NCBI GenBank assembly: GCA_021613335.1
Contig: JAJTWR010000332.1
Span: 845,001-909,000 of the forward strand
Origin: Whitmania pigra
Taxonomy: Eukaryota > Annelida > Clitellata > Hirudinida > Haemopidae
Direction of reading: 5' to 3'
Length of the DNA stretch: 64,000 nt
The notes below the pieces were generated by a model. That model saw nothing but the letters and a program-made list of their open reading frames with translations. It ran no database searches and was not told where the DNA came from. Made by a program: the position numbers and the translations under genes. Shown one piece after another: positions 44,452-54,293 of the stretch. Every line of letters starts with the position of its first letter. The first letter of the stretch is position 1.

Positions 44452-46349
44452 ATGTGTTCCGACATCAATCCTAAATTGACAAAGCACGTCGTATGCGAAG
44501 AATGGTGGATTGATGAAAAGGATATAAAAATTGAAGTTTTGGACGATGCCGATGGCTGTACCCCTAGTGTTCAAGACTGTACCTCTTTGAAAAGAGACAC
44601 TAGTCCTATCGTGAGTGATAGGGCGATTCCATGCAACGAGCCACCGAAGGCTCAGCGGAGCAATACGCCTAAATTGGCTAAAACGACATTTTTCGGCTCC
44701 ATAAAAAGATTTCAAGAAAATTCGAGAACAGCTCCGAAAGGAGAATCCCGCTCCAAATGCGGGAGGGATCGATCCATGAGGAAGAAGAAGAGTGAGAGTG
44801 CTGGGCAGAGCATCTTCAAAAACCTCCGTTACATTGTCAACAGTAGACAAAACAAAGGCGTCGATGGTCGCCACAAGAAGCATAAACACCGGAAAGGTCA
44901 CGATAAGAAGGAAGACTCGAAGAAGAAAAGGAAACTTGATAAGATTAAGCGAAGATTGAAAAAAGATGGAGCCCTTTTAAACCTTAGGATGGTGGAGGCT
45001 AAAAAAACCTCAGACGATTGCAAAAGACAGCACGTAGATTTAAATGATAACAATGCTCGTTTCGCTAATCATTCCTGCAGTGCTTTGCGCATTTCTTCTA
45101 ATAAATCGCAGAAACAATCCAGTGATTGCAACCTATTTCGTCCCTGCTCGGAGCTTCACAACAACCCTTCAAAGCTCTGGGAACGACCCTGGTCATCGTC
45201 TATTCAGCCTCAAACACTGAAGCAAGGCGTCACCTCCTCGTTTGGATTGCTCGAATCGACGCAATTCAACAATTCATCGGCCTGCATTCAGGTAATTAAT
45301 TGGTCTGCTCTTGATTAAATCGCTAATTGCTTGTTAGAACAACTCGAAGATGGAGTTGAGATTTGGTCTAAATAACTCAATATTCATCTCGAAGTTACTA
45401 TTTTGATTATAATAATGGTCTCATTTTTCCATCTTCCGCCTAGGATTGCGCTCTTCACCCGATTTCATACAATCCTCAAAATGCACCAGTTTGTCCCATG
45501 ATGAAAGCATATGATGTCAAACGCGTAAAAGATCCCTTCTGTTGCGATTGTAACATCTGGGACTTTGAAAAAGATCCTTGCCTGTTGGATCCGTTTCGCT
45601 ACCAAGAACTGGATTACGACGTCATGATGAAATACAATCCAGTAGAAGAAATGTGCAGATGCAAAAGAAAAAACCACCTTTCAATTCCTAGTACCATGAA
45701 ATTTGAAAACGATACGGCAAATAGGTGTTGTTGCAGCTATGGGGAAGGAAGTGTCCCGAAATGTTGTGAGAGAAAGGACTCCGTCTCAGAGATTGTCTCT
45801 CGTCTACTTAAAAGCATGGGTAGTTGTGACGTAGGTTCTCGTGGGCCTCTGAGATGCACATGTGCTAACGCTGAAAGTTGTCAACCTGTCTGTACTTGTC
45901 CGCCGCAAAGACGCAAAGACTATCGTTGCTGCACCCCAGCACTTATCCCAGAAAAATATGCGTGCAATCTAAGGAATTATACAAAATCTGGAATTCGTAT
46001 GATACCTATCAAAAGATGCAGTTGTCAAAGTCGTAAAAATGGACACAGATGCTGCAGCTGCCAAAGTCATTGCTGCAAGAAGCGTTCAAAATCCTGTTGT
46101 TGCGAACAGAAGCGGATTGCCCTATCGCCATGTTGCTGCCCTAAGAAAAAGTTTGGTTACTGTAATTACGAGACTTTCTGCAACGACAGAGGACAGCAGT
46201 TTTGGCGGAAGCCGGTGTCATACAGAAACCAGGTTTTTGCTCGAAGCCTTGCAGCAGAAAAATCATGTTGTTTGAATAAACATTCGCGATTCAGAACCTT
46301 GACCCCTCGTTGTTCCAAATGCATGAAAAAATTCATGTTGGCATGTTGA
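44452..46349 (+). CDS. Basic then Cys-rich protein H (function unknown)
   Basis: Two exons join in phase 0: 44452-45291 (donor gtaatt) and 45444-46349 (acceptor ccgcctag), giving 581 residues. The ATG at 44452 is the first in the frame, which is open back to 44398, so an upstream exon is possible. Exon 1 encodes CEEWWIDEKDIKIEVLDD and then a strongly basic region (RHKKHKHRKGHDKKEDSKKK). Exon 2 is Cys-rich: FCCDCNIWDF, RCCCSYGEG, CTCANAESCQPVCTCPPQR, CSCQSRKNGHRCCSCQSHCC, SKSCCCEQKR and a final KCMKKFMLAC. There is no signal peptide, so the Cys residues are more likely metal-binding or cross-linked in a structural role, an inference. It resembles genes F and G in combining Lys-rich and Cys-rich parts. 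AATAAA-like signals follow near 46435. Confidence 0.75.
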
Positions 46350-46637
46350 TTGTTCGTGGTGTGACAGCACTTACATCGTTGGTGGAATCATATTCTTACA
46401 TTACTCGGATATATCGTTTTTAGACATTAAAAAAAAATAAATAACATTTTAGAAATTTGATTTTGAGTCAATTAAATACTGATATTCTGCTTATCATAAA
46501 GCTTAATTCAAAATATCGCTTGAAATCTTTTCAAAGTCTGGGCACATCACTGCATCAGTTGTTTATTCTGACACGTAATTATTTTGGTACAACCGGTAAA
46601 AGGCAACCAATCAAGTAATACAGGCAACTCAGTTAGT

Positions 46638-47643
46638 ATGGATGATGCTGTTGTCGAAGACGAATTTGAAGATTCACAGAATGTGGAAGAGATACGCAAC
46701 AAAAACCCTTTCTTGTTAACGTCAGCAGTTTCGTCAAGTAAATGTTTTTTTTCGTTGAGATAGAATGGGGTTTGTTGTAAAATTTGAATAGGTTTTAGTA
46801 CAGTTTATGCCAATAATTTTATTTGGCTTTAGCAGATAAAATGTCATTTCTTAAATATTCTGAATACGTAAATATTTATAGACATATACATTATGTTTAA
46901 TAGATGAATTTGAAAAAAAAACTTGTGCTATGAAATTTGTGACGTCATGTTTATGGCGCCATATAAATTAATTAATAAAATTATTAAGATAGATGATGGT
47001 CTTTGAAGTATCAGATTAATATTTGTTATTAAATTGACTTTTTGCAATTGGAAATTAATTGGCTTAAACACACTAATTTCTTTTTAACCTGATGATGATG
47101 TGGTTAACATTATGCACTGATTAAGGTTGATCAACCTAAGATAAAATAATAGTCAAAGCTTCGCATCTCAAATGAATAAGTACTTTTCTGGTGAAATGTT
47201 TTTTTAATTTTTAAAGATATTCTAACAATTTTTTTCTCCAGTTGGTAACTTCTTTCAAATCTATGGTTGGTATTTGTTGATTGCTGTGGCAATCCTCTAT
47301 TACCTCTACAGCAAGTACAAGACAAAGCTGAAAAGATTGTTGGAGAGGAAAAAGTCTGACCTCGTGATGCACAGATATGGTATGAGTACTCGTGAATGGA
47401 GCTCTCTCTCTCATAAGTGCATTTTGTCTTGTACATTATTTCTTAATTACATTATGGTATTTAATGTTCCTATGTTATTATTGAATAAGTAAAAAAGACT
47501 GGGTGTCATTTGTTTTATATTTCTTTCTATTTCTTGATTTTATAAATATTCTGAATGATTTTAGCTCAGAAATTATTTAAAAATTTATAGGCATGTTATA
47601 GACATAGATCAACTTGAGCTTATTTGCCTTAAAATTATTTCTT

Positions 47644-47683
<40 letters not shown>

Positions 47684-50600
47684 TCTCTTATTATTTTCTT
47701 CTCCACTTTAATGCACTTGCATCTCATGATGTCACTATGCTCATAGAAGCACTTCCCACCTACAGATAATGAAGAAGTCCAGAAGAAACATGAAGGCATG
47801 GAAGAGGCCAGGAGAAGACTTCAGGAAAGGTATTCCATGGATGCTATGAAACACCGAGAAGAAGAGGAGGCTGTGAGTTAAACTGTTTAATTTATTAACT
47901 ATCTTACAAGAGGCTCATATAAAAAGAACATGCAGATTAGTAGGTACATGATAGCGATTGCATTGCTTAGGGTGACAATAGGAAAGATATAATTAAGCTC
48001 TCGGCTTACTTTTGCTTGCTTTTTCTTGATATTCTCAATGATTTTCTGGAAAAAATTGAAATCTTATTGAATGAACTTAGAAAGAAGAAGAGAAGAGAAG
48101 AGATAGGATAGCAGATTGGGAGAGGCACAGGGAAGGGAGGGGCTATAGGTCAAAAACGAAATTCGTGAGTGTTTTTTGTGACAAATAATTTCATTTGGAC
48201 GGTATTTATTTATAACTTTAAGAACAAGAAATTTTTCTTAAAGAAAACAACACAACTTTTAAATGTGTTTGTTTTCTCATGATACTTTCACATTTGGTTG
48301 TTATTGTTGCTTTTCAGAGGGATGCATCATCATCTGAGCCATCTTCTGGTTTGGCATCATCATCTTTGGCCAACCAATCTAAAAAGAAAGTCTACAGGAC
48401 CGATGGTGAGCAAAATTCAATCTGAAGCTTGTGTTGGTCTTACTGCATGCATATCCAATTGCAATGATTTATTTGATGAGTAAGTGAATTCTTTCCTAAA
48501 AATTTCTAAAAAGTTTTATTATATTAAAATATTTTCTAAGGAAATACTGTGCCAAAGTTTAATCCTCATCCATTGTTTGGGTTAAATGATGCTTGAGAAT
48601 GCGCCTACATGGCCTTATGCAATGGTTCTCAACCTTTTTGGTGCCTCGACCCCCTGAAGGCACTTGCTGCGATGCAGCGACCCCCGACAAAAAAATTGAT
48701 TGGACTACCTTTCATTCATCTTTTGCAGTTATTCCTTTCATGTCTAAATATTAGAAAATTTATATTTAAAACCTTTTTTATATCCCTTACTTGCAAGATT
48801 TATTTAGTTGTAAATAAGAAAACATGAGAGTTATTGCAACTTTTTTTAATTTTTTATTTTGCAACATTATTTGAGTTTCTAAACATTGCATAAGTTTTAG
48901 TGAGATGGTTGTGCTAGCTTCTTTTTAACTAATTCCAAAAATCATGTGTCAGTTTTTGTGAGAGCACACTGCAAATCATCTTCAGCATTAAATCTACTCC
49001 TATATTTCTGATTTGATGACCAGCAAACTTGAAAAACCTGTTCTGCATAAGTATGTTGTTGTAAAAGGTAGGAGGAGGTGCAACACAATCTCAGAAAAAA
49101 TAGGAAATGACTTGATCCAAAATTTGTTAAGTGACAAAGTAAAGAAGTCATTTTTTGCTGCGTCGCTGATAATGAGTTCAATGGACTCTTCCTGTGCATT
49201 CTCAGAAACCTCTTCAATCTTAACTGTGAATGGACTTCTAGCAAGTGCAAATGGTGTCTCAGGTAAATTAGGAAAATATCTAGAAATTTCATCCTGGAGA
49301 ATTTCCAAGTGATTTTTGACAGAATATATCATTCCATTCTTTGATGCTTCATCACTATCATTTTCCTCAAAGAAAGCTTGTAAATTTGGCAACATGTATG
49401 CTTTATTTTCATCTAATTTTCTTTGCCAAAGCCGAAGTTTCATGTGGTATGCATGGGTCTTTTCTGATAAATCTAGGAATGTCGCATGTGAAATATATCC
49501 CTTCAAGGATATATTTAATTCATCTAATATAGAAAAGATGTCAGCCAAGTATGCAATTTTTTTATGTTTGGTTTTATCACTAAAAAATTCTTCAAACTTT
49601 GGTTTTTTTCTTTGACTAAAAAGTGTTTTTAATTCATCTCAGAGGTCAAAGACAAGTTTTAAAACCTTTGTTTGGGTTAAATGATTGCCCCTTGACAACC
49701 ATCACATATATGCTGTATATTTAAAGTGAAGGCCTTTGTATTTTCAAACAGACAGTTGCTTTCCCATCTTGCTGCTGCAAATCTTCTTACTCTTGGTCAT
49801 TAAACGTTTGCCCACCAAACCATACTTTGCTACAGGTTCCAGAAATGAAAGTACATACATCATCGAGCAGGACCCGAGATTCGGGTACAAGAATGAATGA
49901 AATCAATGCAATAATGGATCTAGAATTCCAACGAGCGTTAGATAAGCCTGGAAGTGCAACAAATCTCATCTTGATCATCTTCTTAAAATTTTTGAAATGA
50001 TTAAAGACTGATACAGAGACTTCATATCATCTCACCTCCTCATTTTCTTTTTCTTCTTGCTCATCCAGGTTAACTGATTGTTCTAAATTGCTATAAGCTA
50101 AATGTGTTATTATCTTCAACATTACTATTATTATATTGTACACATCTGACCAATCATATGAGTCAAGTTAACTAATAAATTTATTTTTGCAATTTTGGTT
50201 ATTTAGTCTAAATTGTTTAGATTTAGGACTGTTAGGGTAAAATTTGAGGGAACTTGAAGAAATATTGGGAAATGATCAGAGATGTCATCAACAAGGATCT
50301 TAGATTTAAAGTTATAGAGAAGAAAATTTGTGAAAATATTGTTAATTACAGTTTGAGAGTGAGGAGTAATTCTTGTGGGTTTTGTAAATACAGGAATTAA
50401 AGAGCAAGAAGCAATGTTATTACAAAATTGTGATGATGATTGATGTAGAGAAGCAGTCAAAAAATCAATGTTATAGTCATCAAGTAGCAAAATGTCTATT
50501 TTAAAAATAATTCAACAAATTAAAAAACTCAGCATTTAATAAATTTAAGTTACAATCTTTTGTCTATAAACAACACCAACAAAATTTTCTGAACATTGAT

Positions 50601-51879
50601 GCTATGGAATTTTTAGTAACAGAAATTCAAACAAAGTAACAGGAATGTTAATAGAAATTGGGCCAATAACCTGAAATGAAATATCTTCTGAAAGTAAAAA
50701 ACCAACTCCACTTTTTTTTTGTGGCGGTGCAAGTTGGGTTCCGAATATGACAAGTAATGATTGTTGCTTTTACCATGGTTTGCAGGCATGCTACCCACTG
50801 AGCTAACTTTCATGCCAACAAAATTATGCCAAGTTTTTCTTGGCAGCATTTTATTATGGCACTGGCAGTGTCTCTCTGCTAGGCCTGTCTTTGTTTTTAT
50901 TTTCATCAACAGTTGCAGATGCTGCTTCGGCAAAAGAAGACTCTGGTATTCTATTGAACACCAAAGTTTGAGAATGTTCCTTCATCCCCAGCATCTCAAT
51001 TCTCTACTTGAGATTTTCATTTTTCTCCTTTAGCTTTTTCAATTCAGACTTTATGTCATAGGAGTCAGTTTTCATAAACCTCTTCATCAAAGGGAGCATT
51101 CTTTGAAATACTCCCTCAACTATTTGGGAAATATTGAAATGACTGGCTTCAGTTCCATCCTCTGATTTCAACGTTTTTGGTGGCATTTTAGTTACTTCCA
51201 ATTGTTAGGAAACTCAATTCTTTAGATAATTTGCAGAAACTTCCTTGAAAATTCTCAATATATTCAAACATTTTCTGATGCTTTTACAGCAAAAAACTGA
51301 TTCTTTGCTCAGGTACTTTTATTTCTTGATAAGATAATAATAATAATTTTGTAATAGTCATTTGTTTTCTTTTTGAAAGGCATTTATGAAATAAAATCAA
51401 CTTTTATTCAAATTACTTTCTTTAACGCAAAACTTAAAAACAATACTTTCGAGAAATAATTGAATTGTGAAGGTTAATCAAGATACTTAAGAAGTGCATT
51501 AGGCTGAATTCTGCCACCTTAGGTAGATTGGCAGTGGGTGGGCGAAGTTTTTGAAACAACAAAAAATAATTATGATTTTCTTGTTTTACAAGCAATTATT
51601 CATCCAATGCCTATATGGGTTTTCATTGTTAGAAAAAGTTATAACCCTACTGCACCTCTCATGATTGAGGCATGGATTCAAACCCCATTGAGGGTGCTCC
51701 ATCCTAATATCTAGTTATGCAACTAATGTTAATAAAACCAAAGCAACCAACTTAAAAATGCTGAATAAAGGAAATGGATTATGGACAATTTATATGTTGC
51801 AGATTACAATCCTCTCACTGGAACGTCCGGAGGAAGTTCGTATAGACCTCCTCCAAGACGTGGAGGAGGGTGAGGTTAA
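46638..51879 (+). CDS. SELENOS: Selenoprotein S (SELENOS/VIMP) with in-frame UGA selenocysteine
   Basis: Six exons join in frame: 46638-46737, 47242-47379, 47766-47872, 48081-48164, 48318-48405 and 51803-51879, giving 197 residues. Features in order: an acidic N-terminus; a membrane segment in GNFFQIYGWYLLIAVAILYY matching the single TM hairpin of the family; a Lys/Arg/Glu coiled coil (KKHEGMEEARRRLQERYSMD, EEEKRRDRIADWERHREGRG); a Ser-rich linker; and the C-terminus DYNPLTGTSGGSSYRPPPRR followed by GGG, TGA (51871-51873), GGT and TAA (51877-51879). The family ends GGUG, with selenocysteine as the penultimate residue, exactly where this TGA lies. SELENOS sits in the ER membrane and links Derlin to p97/VCP in ERAD; the selenylsulphide makes it a reductase (family knowledge). 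Intron 5 (3.4 kb) is filled with transposon relics. Exon phases all match. Confidence 0.9.
47649..47690. repeat. (TTA)n microsatellite
   Basis: About twelve uninterrupted att units within SELENOS intron 2. Confidence 0.9.
48616..49660 (-). pseudogene. hAT transposon relic (ZBED5/GTF2IRD2-like transposase) in SELENOS intron 5
   Basis: The minus-strand frame 49548-49000 reads MADIFSILDELNISLKGYIS, KLRLWQRKLDENK, LQDEISRYFPNLPETPFALA, RSPFTVKIEEV, AQEESIELI, LSLNKFWIKSF and LLPFTTTYLCRTGFSSLLVI; a shifted frame adds YRSRFNAEDDLQCALTKTD. This is the C-terminal half, including the dimerisation region, of hAT transposases related to ZBED5 and FAM200. At the low-coordinate end, aatggttctcaacctttttg (48618-48637) matches the CAGTGGTTCTCAA-type hAT terminal repeat. 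The N-terminal zinc finger and the other terminus were not found. Confidence 0.75.
49787..49978 (-). other. Fragment of an unidentified repeated coding sequence
   Basis: The minus-strand frame reads LPGLSNARWNSRSIIALISF and ILVPESRVLLDDVC. The SNARWNSRA-type string seems familiar from transposon-like invertebrate proteins, but I cannot name the family with confidence. It lies in SELENOS intron 5 among other relics. Confidence 0.3.
50203..51201 (-). pseudogene. LINE relic (ORF1 start and endonuclease only)
   Basis: On the minus strand, 51186-51004 encodes an ORF1-like start (MPPKTLKSEDGTEASHF, then LKKLKEKNENLK). After an intervening SINE-like piece, 50740-50600 gives GVGFLLSEDISFQVI, and 50490-50203 gives LLDDYNIDFLTAS, VFTKPTRITPHSQTVINNIF and ILVDDISDHFPIF. 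These are endonuclease blocks homologous to those of the LINE in NDOR1 intron 13 (GDFNINLL, FLKPTRIGPSSATLIDNIF, IIIDDISDHFPL) but clearly diverged. No reverse transcriptase follows, and stops and frame breaks are present. Confidence 0.7.
50700..50835 (-). mobile_element. tRNA-derived SINE head, copy 2
   Basis: On the minus strand, TTAGCTCAGTGGGTAGCATG (50806-50787) has the look of a tRNA A-box region, followed by cctgcaaaccatggtaaaag, matching copy 1 at about 80 percent by eye. A degenerate B box (atattcggaacccaac) lies near 50740. It sits between the ORF1 and endonuclease parts of the LINE relic. Confidence 0.5.
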
Positions 51880-52345
51880 GCTGCAGGAAATGATGCGAGG
51901 TGAGCCATCATCTATTTTCATGCTTTGGTGCTTGGGCCACCTCAATAGAGCACTTCAACAATTTAGCAATTTTAAGTCTGTACACTTTATCAGAACTTTT
52001 GCAAAACAGGGCAGATTTGATATGTCTCTAGAATTTAATGTAATATTTGCTAATGCTAGGCATTGATAGCCACCGAATTGATCAATGGGGTTTGAGTTCA
52101 ACCTAAATGCTTATTTTTGCAGACAGCTGTCTTGGATCATTACCTGCAGCAAACGTTTTATTATCTGCCTGTTGCTGCTCTAAGTGGTCTCAATGACTGC
52201 AAACTTGTTTGTCAACTTGAACGACCACTCATATGAAGTTGATCTTGCAAATGGTGTCCGCCAACGTGTTCAACAGATGAAGGTAGCACACAGGCACTTC
52301 CAGAGAAAATTTCGAAGTCATAAAAATAAAGCAAAATGAATTTGC
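51880..52345 (+). other. SELENOS 3' UTR (probable)
   Basis: It runs from the SELENOS stop to AATAAA near 52325 (a second AATAAA-like site lies near 52367). It contains the SECIS-like hairpin at 52225-52290 about 50 nt before the first signal. A 48-codon ATG frame (52193-52339) also occurs here and is probably chance. Confidence 0.5.
52225..52290 (+). promoter_or_regulatory. Candidate SECIS element for SELENOS
   Basis: The 5' core ATGAA (52233-52237) and 3' core AGAT (52275-52278) can form the SBP2-binding non-Watson-Crick quartet (UGAA with AGAU). Eleven bases after the 5' core there is an unpaired AAA (52249-52251). The following tggtgtccgcca can form a 4-bp ministem with a GUCC loop, giving a form-2 SECIS shape. 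The helix between quartet and AAA pairs GUUGA with UCAAC, continuing with mismatches. It lies about 350 nt after the stop codon. Helix I below the quartet is weak, so folding should confirm it. Confidence 0.55.
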
Positions 52346-54293
52346 CATTCAATTGATTTTTTCAAATAAACAGCGAGTGTCTTTTGTAAGGCTGTCTATT
52401 AATAGTCAATTTATGCGGTGCCTTAAGCATAGAGTCAGACGTGCCTTAGTTCTTTCAAACCAATGCTTGAAAAGCTTGAACTTGGCCTGGACCGAAAGTT
52501 GGGACGGCTATTCCAGACGTCGGGCAAGACATAGAAGCCACGGTCCAGTTGCAGATGATTTATGGACTGGTGACTGGTGGCGAAGGTGAATTACAGAGGA
52601 ATTTACCTGCCAAGTGGCCCCACAGCTGCTTATGCGCAAAGATGAAAATAGTTGCGTTTTTAATTCTTAGCAGTGAAGGCACGCAGACTCCACAAATGAA
52701 AGGCCCATTTGGAAGCCAAAACATCCAACACAAGACAGAGCTGGATCTCAACGTTTAGCAATCCTAATTCTTGCCAGAAAATCTCTTGATAGTCCAGAGG
52801 GACTGAATAGCAGCAAGATTGTTATGTTGGTTTATTCCTTCATTCAGGCAGTGACCATAAGTACTTTGGAAATCCAAGAGTAGATTGTTTGATTAAATTA
52901 TGGTTACAAAATTGGGCTGCCAGAGACAAAGGGAAATTTTATTTTGAGTTCCAATAACAGCTGAAGACAAGAACGTCCCATAGGGCCTTGCACAGCCAAG
53001 CATCCAGGATTCCTTAGCACAAAACATTCTAAAGCAAATTGCTGAAAATTGAATTAGAGATTTAATATTGTAATAAGAATTTTGTAATTGACAACAACCA
53101 TAATAAAAGTTAATATGAATTTTGATTATCAAAGCTTTCACTTTAGTGGTGACCCAAAACAACATACAAGTAAGCTAAAGGAAATATCCTTTATAAAAGA
53201 TCATTGCAAAGTTACTTATTGGCCTATGGGCGCTGACCAACCACACACAACAACGTCAAACTGCACAACATGATGAAGGGCCAGCTAGATCTAATATAGA
53301 CTAAATCCACAACTAGATGGCTAGAACTTTATAAAATGTGCAAAATTTAAAGCTGACTGAAGGATCAAACTGGAAATTTGGAAAAGCAGGATATAAAAAT
53401 AGCTATATGATAACACAACATTTAAGACTAGTTTCTGGTGACAAAAATGAACTAGATGTGATTTAGAACAAGTTTGGAACATATAAAGACTGCAAAAATA
53501 TTCTTACAAGGATTGTGGATATCTGATGGTATGAAACCATGAGCAATGTGGATTAGGCATTAGTTACAAAAGCATATTAAGCTCCATATAGAAGTGGTTG
53601 ACACAATGCTGCAAATATGAGCTTTCAGCAAAAAAAATTCCAACTGCCAATGATTCGGAAATACTAAAGTTGAAAGGAATACAAGAAATGGTGATTATAC
53701 AAAGCTGCTCACAAATTAGAATTTATTTAAGCAATTTTGAAAAACAACAAATAAAGAGGACATTTTGCCTTTCACTACAAAGATAAGAATTGTAGGCAAA
53801 ATAACAGGCTACAAGAATTTGGAGAAAGAACATCCATTAAGCTGACAGACAACATCAAGGTAGAAATTAGTTACTAGCTGAATACAAGGGAAGATAATGA
53901 GACACTGATAAGATGATCACTATGGAGAAGATAATAATGATTAGATGAGATATCCAAAGATGAACATTTAAGAAGCCAGAAAAATAGTTGAGGGTCCTGC
54001 TTGCCAAATACAATGAAGGACGTGAAATTAAATGAAACAAGAAGTAAACCAAAGTTCATCCACCACTACATTACTTAATGCTAACGACAACTCCAACCCA
54101 ATCACCGTGGTATTTTAGCATCATGAAACATTACTTTAAATTGCTTTAAAAATATAATTAATTGTTAAACGTTGAAAAGCAATAAAGCAGTGCTCTGTGA
54201 AAAGGTACAAATGCATTTAAACCCAAGAATGGCAATAACAAATGATGCACCAAAACCGAAAAGCAAAATAATGATTTAGTCATGTTCATAAGT
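52346..54293. other. Intergenic between SELENOS and LGL (convergent)
   Basis: SELENOS and LGL converge here, so the stretch holds both 3' ends. Short frames at 52353-52589, 53088-53273 and 53598-53786 look like eroded coding or repeat sequence, but I recognise no family. Confidence 0.45.

Noticed and set aside
50763..50806. tRNA gene
   Set aside because: Only an A-box-like half is present; no acceptor stem or intact T arm can be formed, so it was called SINE-derived.
51890..51960. Alternative SECIS starting at the ATGATG near 51890
   Set aside because: It can form a GAGGTG/CACCTC stem but lacks the unpaired AA at the right distance and a good 3' GA core.
52193..52339. 48-codon ATG frame in the SELENOS 3' UTR
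   Set aside because: No family match or splice partner, and it overlaps the SECIS candidate; most likely chance, though the composition is protein-like.
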